NCBI GenBank assembly: GCA_945900935.1
Contig: CAMDKT010000098.1
Coordinates: 1 to 12,940 of the forward strand
Origin: Candidatus Sulfopaludibacter sp. SbA3
Lineage (GTDB): Bacteria > Acidobacteriota > Terriglobia > Bryobacterales > Bryobacteraceae
Direction of reading: 5' to 3'
Length of the DNA: 12,940 bases
Position numbers and translations under genes: made by a program. Shown in pieces: positions 1 through 7,287 of the stretch. Under the pieces are notes generated by a model. It worked only from the letters and a program-made list of their open reading frames with translations. It did not search any database and had not been told where the DNA came from. Position 1 is the stretch's first letter. The number at the start of each line of letters is the position of its first letter.

Positions 1-373
1 TGGCACCGGGTTCTGAAGTCGGGATGCCGCATTGAGGATATCGCTCATGAAACCGCCGAGCGGGTACGGCGGGCGATTGCGATCAACCTCGTGATTGCCT
101 GCCGGATCATGCTGATGACGCTGCTGGGCCGCGAGACGCCGGGCCTGCCCGCCGAAGTTTTGTTCTCCGATGTCGAATTGCAAACGCTACGCGCCTACGC
201 AAAAAAAAGGCCTGAAGCCACCAGTGCTGCTGGGTGAAGCGGTACGCTTGGTCGCGAAGATCGGCGGTTATCTCGGACGGAACAGCGATCCGCCACCCGG
301 TCATCAACTGATCTGGCAGGGCTACACGGCATTGCAGTTCATGTCCTCCGGATTCGCGCTGAAAGAGGAATGA
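1..373 (+). pseudogene. IS4-family (Tn5-like) transposase, C-terminal part, frameshifted and cut by the window edge
   Basis: Frame 1 opens at the window edge with WHRVLKSGCRIEDIAHE. This fits the end of the Y-(2)-R-(3)-E-(6)-K signature of IS4-family DDE transposases, so the catalytic Glu would lie just outside the window and the Lys is that of VLKSG. The helical stretch to about base 200 matches the C-terminal dimerisation region of Tn5-type enzymes. Frame 1 reads through a run of eight A (201-208) and stops at TGA 235-237. The expected continuation, GEAVRLVAKIGGYLGR and then PPPGHQLIWQGYTALQF, lies in frame 2 and ends at TGA 371-373. Joining the frames needs a +1 (or -2) shift at the A run. 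This is either a single-base indel that kills the gene or slippage at the homopolymer. The family call is sound; whether the element is active cannot be told here. Confidence 0.82.
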
Positions 374-459
374 TTCTTCCGCGTCACTTATGGGTCAAGG
401 GCAGCCCTAGCTGAACAAAGATGCAAAATCGCTGTCCCTTTCGCCCGGCGAATTTCGCA

Positions 460-465
460 TATACT
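460..465 (+). promoter_or_regulatory. Possible -10 box (TATACT) before gene A
   Basis: TATACT matches five of six positions of the sigma-70 -10 consensus and lies 14 bases before the ATG of gene A. No convincing -35 hexamer is seen 16-18 bases upstream (cctttc at 437-442), and there is no extended TGn. A start site 6-7 bases downstream would place the ribosome site almost at the 5' end of the transcript. The call is weak. Confidence 0.25.
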
Positions 466-471
466 TTCACT

Positions 472-477
472 GGAGAA
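472..477 (+). promoter_or_regulatory. Ribosome binding site of gene A (GGAGAA)
   Basis: GGAGAA lies directly upstream of ATG 480, within the sequence tggagaaatATG. Together with the N-terminal reading MPTIKISNS it fixes this ATG as the start. The nearby ATG at 421 belongs to another frame. Confidence 0.6.
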
Positions 478-479
478 AT

Positions 480-2678
480 ATGCCAACCATCAAGATCAGT
501 AATAGCCTCGGAATTGACCTCATTAGCGCGGCGTCTGGACCCGGCTCGGGCATCTCAAAATATTTCAGCGGAAACACAGCCGCGTTTATCGCATCTACGG
601 AATTGGCGGCGGCGCTAACGAAGCCGATTGGTTCTTTGCCAGCCGATCCACTTGGGCTCGGCATGCGTTTTGCCGCCGACGGAGCGTTTGGCACTACCGG
701 TGTCGGTTGGACACTGTCGGCCGGCGCGAGTGTCACCGTACGCGCGACACAGAGCGGGAAGACGCTACCCGGCGACAAAGTGTTTGGCCACCCGGTCGTT
801 GTTGAGGCTGGCACGGCCATTGTGGATATTACTTTTACCCCGACGCTGGCGGTGGGGTTGACGCAAGGATTCGGCGAGCTGCAGTTCGGCTTCTCCGCCG
901 GCGGTTCGGTGGCGTTTCGCGCCGGACGAGTTTTCGATTTAGGTGGAGGCGCGGGACCGGCGTTGGGCGAGGCGATCGAGTCCGTGCTGACGACAGGAGT
1001 CGTTCCGGCAAACGTGTTAGACCTGCAGGCGATGCGGGAGGGGGACATCGGGTCGGTCAGTGGTTCGGGGAACTTAAAGTTCTCCGCGGCCTTTGATGTG
1101 GCGCAAGTGATCAACCCGCTCGCTTCGGTGTCCTTGCCGCTTGCGCAGGCCGGGAAATTATCTGTAAAAGCCGGGGCTTCTCTCGAAGTTGGGGCAAGCG
1201 TAGTGTTGAAGGGCAATTACCAGATTCGGGTGAAGAAACTGGCCGGCTCCAAGGTCCAACTCGGCTACTACAAACTGGCCTCTTCCCAATTTGAATTCGA
1301 TGTAGCGGCGTCGGCGGGAGTGTCGGTCACTGCGGGGAAGACGGAACTGCTGCAGAAACTGCTGGGTATGCTGGGCGATCCGAAGGCGGACACGATCTCT
1401 CTCGTCGACGCGGGCATTCGCGATGAACAAATCCTGGAACTACAGAACGCGGTGGAGAAGAGTTTGAGCCGGTCGATCTCGATTTCCCTGGCCGGCAGTT
1501 TCTCCGCGGAAGACATCCGGACCAAGATGTTTGAATATGAGGTCGAAATCGACAGGCTGGGGGCGGATGGCGTCGCGGCCGTGAATCAGGCTCTACAGGG
1601 CGATCTGTCCGCGTTGACGTCGCGGGCCTCGAATGCGCTTCCGCAGGGTTTGCGAATGGTGATGAGCGAACTGGATGAAGTCAAGTCGAAGAAGGTGGTA
1701 TGGAAGTTGAACTTCCTGGGCATCGTAAACGTCCTAAGCGTGAGCGAACTCATCCGGCACGGCAACGCGTTGTTCAACGCGGATACCGGTGAACTGGTCG
1801 TCACCGACTCGGTAACGGCTAAGAAGATTCGAGTCGAAACCCGGCCGCTGGAAGCGGAGACCAAGAAATTACGCAAACTTTTGATGCAGTCGCTTGTAAT
1901 TACGGCGGCCTTTCGCGCATCGGGGGCGCAGCCGGTGGAGGGATCGCTTAACGGATCCATGTCCTACTTCGAGCAGTCGGGCAACACCAACCGGCAGACC
2001 ATTTCGGACTATCTGGACAATTTCGTAGGGACGGGGTTGGTGACCTCCGCCGAAAAGTCCGCCTTCTTAACGAATGCCTTTCGCGGCCGGGCCAGCGTGT
2101 TCCTGGACGTCTCATTCACGGATGCTGATTTCACTGCGATGTTCTTCGATACCGCCGGGGTGCGGCGTTCCGAAAGTTTCTACGACGATATCGGGAGAGA
2201 CGCCATCGCGCGGTTGATCCAGCCTGAAGATGAGAATGAATTCCGCCGGAAGCCAATGCGGATAAACGACGCCGCGTCGAATGCGCTTTGGGCTGCGATG
2301 TCGTCCGCCGGACCGTCCAACTTACATACCGTGTTGAGCCCGCCGCTTAATAGCGGGCCGCGATTGGGAATCCTGACGCACGATTATATCGTTGTCAAGT
2401 GGTGGGCGGATACTATGACCAAAGCCGCGAAAGCGGTGGAGGAGATGAAAGCGTTCATCGACTCCACCGGTCTGAGCGCGGAGGGATTGAAAGACGATCC
2501 AGCGTTTAACGCCCGGCGCAAAAGCCTAAACAAAGCATTGAGTGTTGTGGCGAATGACGCACTGCCCGACTTCCTGGACGCATGGGGCGTTCTGGCGATG
2601 GATGCTTCGGCCGGGCGGAATGCCTCTCTGAGTGGCATTCTTCTCACTGAAGGGCCAATAGTAGTGAAACAACGATAG
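480..2678 (+). CDS. Gene A: 732-residue protein of unknown function with a beta-rich, glycine-rich N-terminal half
   Basis: I do not recognise this family. The protein has no signal peptide and no long hydrophobic helix. Residues about 60-285 are rich in Gly, Ala, Ser and Val and show many short alternating segments that look like beta strands, such as KLSVKAGASLEVGASVVLKG (226-245) and FEFDVAASAGVSVTAG (271-286). These could form a beta-sandwich or an amphipathic strand array. From about 287 on it is mostly helical and charged, with a hydrophobic patch at KKVVWKLNFLGIVNVLSVSEL (404-424), followed by acidic and basic stretches. The start is supported by GGAGAA at 472-477. It is the first gene of a probable three-gene unit: gene B begins 14 bases after its stop. 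Position beside a caspase-like protease makes it a candidate substrate, effector or partner of gene B, but no motif proves this. That it is a real gene is well supported by length, ribosome site and packing; the function is unknown. Confidence 0.8.
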   Translation: MPTIKISNSLGIDLISAASGPGSGISKYFSGNTAAFIASTELAAALTKPIGSLPADPLGLGMRFAADGAFGTTGVGWTLSAGASVTVRATQSGKTLPGDKVFGHPVVVEAGTAIVDITFTPTLAVGLTQGFGELQFGFSAGGSVAFRAGRVFDLGGGAGPALGEAIESVLTTGVVPANVLDLQAMREGDIGSVSGSGNLKFSAAFDVAQVINPLASVSLPLAQAGKLSVKAGASLEVGASVVLKGNYQIRVKKLAGSKVQLGYYKLASSQFEFDVAASAGVSVTAGKTELLQKLLGMLGDPKADTISLVDAGIRDEQILELQNAVEKSLSRSISISLAGSFSAEDIRTKMFEYEVEIDRLGADGVAAVNQALQGDLSALTSRASNALPQGLRMVMSELDEVKSKKVVWKLNFLGIVNVLSVSELIRHGNALFNADTGELVVTDSVTAKKIRVETRPLEAETKKLRKLLMQSLVITAAFRASGAQPVEGSLNGSMSYFEQSGNTNRQTISDYLDNFVGTGLVTSAEKSAFLTNAFRGRASVFLDVSFTDADFTAMFFDTAGVRRSESFYDDIGRDAIARLIQPEDENEFRRKPMRINDAASNALWAAMSSAGPSNLHTVLSPPLNSGPRLGILTHDYIVVKWWADTMTKAAKAVEEMKAFIDSTGLSAEGLKDDPAFNARRKSLNKALSVVANDALPDFLDAWGVLAMDASAGRNASLSGILLTEGPIVVKQR

Positions 2679-2682
2679 AACC

Positions 2683-2690
2683 GGAGAAAA
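2683..2690 (+). promoter_or_regulatory. Ribosome binding site of gene B (GGAGAAAA)
   Basis: GGAG at 2683-2686 lies six bases before ATG 2693, in the 14-base gap after the stop of gene A. This strong site supports the chosen start of gene B and implies that A and B share one transcript. Confidence 0.6.
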
Positions 2691-2692
2691 GT

Positions 2693-5506
2693 ATGCCAAA
2701 ACCATTTCACGAATTAACCTTAGAGCAGTTTGCCGATTTGTTTGGGCAGTTCGATTTCACACGTAGGATTGACTCCGTGCATGTTCACCACACCTGGCGG
2801 CCGAACCATGCCAACTTCCGCGCATCGACGCCGCTGCGTTCGATTGAGGGAATGTACAACCATCACACGCGAGTGAATGGATGGACCGATATTGCGCAGC
2901 ACATCACGATCGATCCGCGCGGAATGATATGGACCGGGCGCCGGTGGAACGTGGCGCCGGCCAGTTCCACCGGATTCAACGGCAACGCCGTGGCGGGGCC
3001 TTTCATGTTCGAGATGATCGGAGATTTCGATAAAGATAGGGATCCGTTTGAAAAAGAGCAGCGGGCGGTCGCCCTGGGCGTAGTGGCGCGTGTCCTGGAA
3101 CGGTTCGGATTGCCGGCGAGCGCGGTGAAATTCCACAACGAGATGTCGTCGAAGACGTGTCCGGGAAGTGGCGTTGACAAAGCCGCGTTCCTGACCGAAG
3201 TGGATGCGGCGCGCGCGAGTATTCGAGCGGCCGCGAGCGGCGGCGCAAGGAACTTCGGCCCTGAGGTGACGGAGATCCGGCAACGGTCGTTGAAGATCCT
3301 GGCGGAGTGGGACACGCAGCCGCGAGCGGCGGTTGATGGAAAGGGGAATGAGGATGAACCGAAGGAAGAAACGATGAACGCGACCGACTTGTGCGTGTTG
3401 TCGGGGGACACTGAGGGAGCCGCCGGCCGGGGCATTTTCGGCGAGAGCGCGAACGGTTTCACCGCCGACGAAAAACAGATTCTGCGGAAGCATGTGGTGA
3501 ACCTGCGATTGGGAGTGTTTTCCGACAGCGGAAAATTCGAGACATCGGCCGCCGATGTAGAACGTATTTTCGACGAGTTACTACCGGCAGAGTTGGAAAA
3601 ACGAAAGGCCGAGGGAAAGCCGCTCCGGTTGGTTTTCTTTGCCCATGGAGGGTTGGTATCCGAAGAGAGAGGCATTCGTCCGGTACTGCGGCGACTCCCT
3701 TTTTGGCGTGAGAACGGACTGTATCCGATCTTCTTTTGTTGGGAAACAGGCCTGAAAGAGACGGTTGAGGATCTGGTGTCCGGCCTTTTCAAGGGTCAGC
3801 GAAATTTCGTGACGGACGCCGTTGACGCGGGCCTGGAGTTTGCCGCCGGAGCGGCCGGACGGCAGGTGTGGAGCCAAATGAAGCGGGTGGCGGAACTGGC
3901 ATCTCTACCGGGCGGCGGGGCTCGGACGGTTGCGGAATTGACACGCGATTTCTGGAATGACCATCACGCGGAGATGGAACTGCACGCGCTAGGGCACAGC
4001 GCGGGCGCGATCTTCCAGTGTCACTTCCTGCCGATGCTTCTGGGCCTGAAACCGAAGGATGGAGTGCCCGCGATGTCGCTCCAATCGCTTCAGTTTCTGG
4101 CGCCGGCAGTGACGACCGCGTTGTTCCAGTCCAATCTGCTACCGCTCATAGGGCCGGGCAAGAAGATCGTGAATCACACGATGTACGCGATGAACAAGGA
4201 CATCGAGAAGGCCGACAGGGCCGGTCCCTACAACAAGTCGCTTTTATATTTTGTGAGCCGGGCCTTTGAAACGGGGCCGTTGCCGGCGGCGATCCTCGGG
4301 CTCCAGGAAAGCTTGGAGAACGATCCGAAACTGATCCGCTTTTATGGGCTGTCGCGAACGGTCCAGGGGATCGCGACGCTCCTGGTTTCCAAGACAGCCG
4401 ACGACGCCGCGCTCGACAGCCGCACTCGTTCGACAAAACATGGCGACTTCGATAACGAAGTGAACACAATGAATTCGGTGGCCCGGCGCATCTTAGGGCA
4501 GCCGGATGGATCGATTGTGAGCTTTGTCGATGAGACGGATGAGAACGAGGTGACGCGGGCGCTCTCCGGCGGAGCCCGTGCCAGTGATCCTGGCGTGCGG
4601 CCGACGGCGGGCTTGCGAAGCGCGGGTGGAGCCAGGCGGGCGTTGTGCATTGGCATTGACGCCTATCCCGCGCCGAACGAACTGCGCGGTTGCGTGAACG
4701 ATGCCAGGGATTGGTCGAAAACGTTGGGATCGCTTGGATTCACAGTTTCGACCTTAATCAATAGCGCGGCCACCCATGATGCCATATTGACGGCGATGCG
4801 TAATCTGATCGGCGAGTCCCAGGCGGGCGACATCGCAGTGATTCAGTATGCCGGACATGGAACAAACGTACCCGATCTGGATGGGGATGAGGTAACGGGA
4901 AACGACCAGGCGCTGGTTCCGTCGGATTTCATGAGCGGCCGCTTCCTGATAGACGATGAGATCCGGGCCCTGATGGGGAGGATTGCGCCAGGCGTGAATG
5001 TGACGTGCTTCATGGATTGCTGCCATTCCGGCACAAACACAAGGCTGTTCGGCGCGACACCGCCGGCACTGCCCGCCGGCACAAAGGCGCGGTTTCTGCC
5101 GGTTACCGACGAGATGGTGGCGGCGCATATGCGCTTCCGGTCCAGCCACCCGGCGGATCCCGCCGCCGCGCGAACGGCGGCAACCATGCGCGAGGTTAAC
5201 TTCGCGGCCTGCCTGGAAAACGAATCGGCGCTGGAATCCAATGGTTCGGGAGAGTTCACGAAGCGGGCTGTGTCCATATTGCGGGCAGGGTTCGCGGATT
5301 TAACAAATCAATTGTTTCAGGAGCGAGTCGTTCAGGCCTTCGGCCCAACCCCTCGACAGAATCCACTCTTCGACGGGGGGACCGGCGCCAAGGATCGTCT
5401 GTTTCTCGCTCCCCTGGGAGCGTCCACGGCGGCGGGCAGTGCGCCGGGCGACATTGCGAGCCGTTTGGAAGCCATTGAGGCGCGTCTCTCCCGGTTGGGT
5501 GTTTAG
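2693..5506 (+). CDS. Gene B: amidase (PGRP/Amidase_2) - serine hydrolase - metacaspase-like C14 protease fusion
   Basis: Three enzyme domains are visible in 937 residues. (1) Residues about 25-175 are a zinc N-acetylmuramoyl-L-alanine amidase. VHVHHTW supplies the first His (H32), FEMIG the Glu (E107), KFHNE the second His (H148) and SKTCPG the Lys (K154) and Cys ligand (C156). The position of T7 lysozyme Tyr46 is Gln here (Q69), but AmpD-type enzymes also lack that Tyr and use a Glu. (2) Residues about 305-600 are an alpha/beta hydrolase, with FFAHGG (oxyanion-type, 315-320), the nucleophile elbow GHSAG (S436) and a candidate catalytic His in KHGDFDNE (H583). (3) Residues about 647-910 are a caspase/metacaspase fold, with catalytic H722 in YAGHG and C777 in DCCHSG. 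An acidic DLDGDEVTGNDQAL segment (728-741, with D738) resembles the basic-P1 pocket of metacaspases, so cleavage after Arg or Lys is likely. The linker at 622-649 is rich in Arg and could allow self-processing. No signal peptide or membrane helix is seen, so the protein is probably cytoplasmic, which is odd for a cell-wall amidase. Domain calls are firm; the biological role is inferred. Confidence 0.93.
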   Translation: MPKPFHELTLEQFADLFGQFDFTRRIDSVHVHHTWRPNHANFRASTPLRSIEGMYNHHTRVNGWTDIAQHITIDPRGMIWTGRRWNVAPASSTGFNGNAVAGPFMFEMIGDFDKDRDPFEKEQRAVALGVVARVLERFGLPASAVKFHNEMSSKTCPGSGVDKAAFLTEVDAARASIRAAASGGARNFGPEVTEIRQRSLKILAEWDTQPRAAVDGKGNEDEPKEETMNATDLCVLSGDTEGAAGRGIFGESANGFTADEKQILRKHVVNLRLGVFSDSGKFETSAADVERIFDELLPAELEKRKAEGKPLRLVFFAHGGLVSEERGIRPVLRRLPFWRENGLYPIFFCWETGLKETVEDLVSGLFKGQRNFVTDAVDAGLEFAAGAAGRQVWSQMKRVAELASLPGGGARTVAELTRDFWNDHHAEMELHALGHSAGAIFQCHFLPMLLGLKPKDGVPAMSLQSLQFLAPAVTTALFQSNLLPLIGPGKKIVNHTMYAMNKDIEKADRAGPYNKSLLYFVSRAFETGPLPAAILGLQESLENDPKLIRFYGLSRTVQGIATLLVSKTADDAALDSRTRSTKHGDFDNEVNTMNSVARRILGQPDGSIVSFVDETDENEVTRALSGGARASDPGVRPTAGLRSAGGARRALCIGIDAYPAPNELRGCVNDARDWSKTLGSLGFTVSTLINSAATHDAILTAMRNLIGESQAGDIAVIQYAGHGTNVPDLDGDEVTGNDQALVPSDFMSGRFLIDDEIRALMGRIAPGVNVTCFMDCCHSGTNTRLFGATPPALPAGTKARFLPVTDEMVAAHMRFRSSHPADPAAARTAATMREVNFAACLENESALESNGSGEFTKRAVSILRAGFADLTNQLFQERVVQAFGPTPRQNPLFDGGTGAKDRLFLAPLGASTAAGSAPGDIASRLEAIEARLSRLGV

Positions 5507-5509
5507 GCG

Positions 5510-7258
5510 ATGAGCACCTATGAAATCCGGCCCGGGGTTGCCGAACAGTCCAGGGTCCGCGCTTACGAGCTACGGCAGGGTGATCCGGCGGTGCGTCCGT
5601 TGCGCGTCTATGCGGTCGATCCATCGGTGTCGAAATCAGACGGAGCGACGGTGGTGTTGCGAGTTCCCTACGAACCGTTGACGCCTGGGCCGACGGGTTT
5701 CTTCTTCGAGGTGGAATGCCGGGACGGCGATATACAATTGGCGCCCTTGGACCTGGAGGACCCACGGATTCTTATCCAATCCGGTATTGCTCCCTCCATC
5801 GGGAGCGCGGCTTTTCACCAGCAGATGGTCTACGCGGTGGCGTCGAGCGTTTACGCGACGTTTCGGGAGGCGCTGGGCCGGCTGATTGCCTGGGCATTTG
5901 ACGAGGACTCTAAAACGAGAACGGGCCGGCTAATTTTGCGGCCGCATGTAGCGGCAGAAGGCGGGAACGCGGCCTACGACCGGGCTCGCCGCGAGATCCG
6001 TTTCGGCTACGTGGAAGATCCGCGGATGCCCGGGGCGGGCCGGGTGTTCGCCTGTCTTTCGCACGATATCATCGCGCACGAGATGACCCACGCGCTGATA
6101 GACGGACTTCGCTCGCGATTTACGATACCCACCAATCCGGATGTGCTCGGCCTTCATGAGGGATTGGCCGATCTCGTGGCGCTGTTTCATCGCTTCTTGC
6201 AAAAAGAGGTGGTGACGGGCCAGATCCGGCGTGTGGGCGCGAGCGTGAGGAACTCTCCGCTGCTGACAGAATTGGCAGCGGAGTTTACCAAGGCAGCGAT
6301 GCCGAATGGAGGGGGGCGGTCGGCCGTGGCTCCGGACGGCGGAAAACAGATATATCGCAGCGACATGGAGGCCCATGAAATGGGGGCGGTGCTGGTATCG
6401 GCCATCTTCGACGCCTTTGCGAACATTTTCCAGCGAAAAACGGAGCGTTACGTGCGGCTGGCGGGACCGCGGGCGGAGGGGTTCCTGCCGGAGGAACTGA
6501 TTCAAATACTCGCCGATCAGGCGACGGCGCTGGCGCGGCAGTTCTTAAATATCTGCATTCGCGCGATCGACTATTGCCCGCCTGTGGATGTCGAATTGGG
6601 CGAATATTTGCGGGCGCTACTGACGGCCGACTACAATCTTGTCCGCGACGACCCATGGGGCTACCGGGAGACTATCATTCGCTCTTTCGCCGAGCATGGT
6701 ATCTTTCCGCGAGACGTGCTGGCGATGTCGGAGGACGTGCTGCTGTGGGGCGGACCAAGCAGGAGGTTCCCACGCATCGAACGGTTGAGCTTTAGTTCGT
6801 TGCGGTTTGACGGAGATCCATCGGTACCGGCATCGGCGGAGGAATTGAATCGGCAGGCGACCGCACTGGGAGACTATTTGATGGCTTCGACCGATATCGC
6901 CGAGTTTGGACTCATGGCGCCGGATGGCCTGGTGGATCCTCCCGCAATTCAATCGATCCGGACGTCACGCCGTGTGGGGCCGGACGGGCAAGTACTCTTC
7001 GATCTGATCGCCGAAGTAACGCAGCGGCGAATGGTTATCGACGAATCGAGCGGAGTGAAAACGAAGTTTATGGGTGGATCGACCCTGGTGATTGGGCCCC
7101 GCGGGGAAATCCGGTTCGTGATTTCGAAAGGAATCAACAACGCCCCACGAATTGCGCGGCAACTGAAACATCAGATGAACTCCAGAATGTGGAAGGCTGA
7201 ATCAGATGGACAGTATCATCTGACTGGGGCGCCCTTACAGTTGATTCACCGCCGGTGA
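5510..7258 (+). CDS. Gene C: gluzincin-type zinc metallopeptidase (M4-like, HEMTH)
   Basis: The 582-residue protein carries HEMTH (H190, E191, H194) in a helix, and LHEGLAD 22 residues further on, where E217 is the likely third zinc ligand and D221 the supporting Asp, as in thermolysin-like gluzincins (NExxxD). Downstream, SDMEAHEMGAVLVSAIFDAF (284-303) may supply the active-site His (H289). ICIRAIDYCPPVD (348-360) and EYLRALLTADYN (365-376) are blocks I associate with an uncharacterised bacterial M4-like group. Unlike secreted M4 proteases it has no signal peptide and no obvious FTP/PepSY propeptide, so it probably works in the cytoplasm. Residues 440-582 form a separate C-terminal region with strand-like segments (VLFDLIAEV, STLVIGPRGEIRFVIS). 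The ATG lies 3 bases after the stop of gene B with no clear Shine-Dalgarno site, suggesting translational coupling. A protease next to a caspase suggests a cascade or the processing of a shared target, which is inference. Confidence 0.9.
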   Translation: MSTYEIRPGVAEQSRVRAYELRQGDPAVRPLRVYAVDPSVSKSDGATVVLRVPYEPLTPGPTGFFFEVECRDGDIQLAPLDLEDPRILIQSGIAPSIGSAAFHQQMVYAVASSVYATFREALGRLIAWAFDEDSKTRTGRLILRPHVAAEGGNAAYDRARREIRFGYVEDPRMPGAGRVFACLSHDIIAHEMTHALIDGLRSRFTIPTNPDVLGLHEGLADLVALFHRFLQKEVVTGQIRRVGASVRNSPLLTELAAEFTKAAMPNGGGRSAVAPDGGKQIYRSDMEAHEMGAVLVSAIFDAFANIFQRKTERYVRLAGPRAEGFLPEELIQILADQATALARQFLNICIRAIDYCPPVDVELGEYLRALLTADYNLVRDDPWGYRETIIRSFAEHGIFPRDVLAMSEDVLLWGGPSRRFPRIERLSFSSLRFDGDPSVPASAEELNRQATALGDYLMASTDIAEFGLMAPDGLVDPPAIQSIRTSRRVGPDGQVLFDLIAEVTQRRMVIDESSGVKTKFMGGSTLVIGPRGEIRFVISKGINNAPRIARQLKHQMNSRMWKAESDGQYHLTGAPLQLIHRR

Positions 7259-7264
7259 ATCAAC
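7240..7264 (+). terminator. Perfect 11-bp hairpin over the stop codon of gene C, probable rho-independent terminator
   Basis: GTTGATTCACC (7240-7250), loop GCC (7251-7253) and GGTGAATCAAC (7254-7264) form a perfect inverted repeat. The right arm contains the TGA stop of gene C (7256-7258). A short T run (TTTT, 7269-7272) follows after GTGG. The U tract is weak for a classical terminator, so the hairpin may also protect the 3' end of the message. Its position fits the end of the A-B-C unit. Confidence 0.65.
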
Positions 7265-7287
7265 GTGGTTTTGCGCCTATCTAGACC

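Larger units (their letters stand above)
374..479 (+). other. Gap between the transposase remnant and gene A, probably holding the IS right end
   Basis: These 106 bases separate the transposase stop from the ATG of gene A. The right terminal repeat of the insertion sequence should lie soon after the transposase stop, most plausibly in 380-412 around TTATGGGTCAAGGGCAG. The left end is outside the window, so the inverted repeat cannot be matched. A short GGGCAGCCC element lies at about 399-407. No open reading frame here has a credible product. Confidence 0.35.

Noticed and set aside
421..618. 65-codon plus-strand frame starting upstream of gene A
   Set aside because: It overlaps gene A in another frame, has no ribosome site and no recognisable motif.
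467..1216. 249-codon minus-strand frame opposite gene A
   Set aside because: Composition is Pro/Ser/Thr-rich without motif or ribosome site, as expected for the shadow of a Gly/Ala-rich gene.
480..2678. Gene A as a bacterial gasdermin
   Set aside because: It lies beside a caspase gene, but it is far longer than known bacterial gasdermins and I see no matching sequence signature.
2863..3792. 309-codon minus-strand frame opposite gene B
   Set aside because: It covers the amidase and hydrolase coding region and has no recognisable domain.
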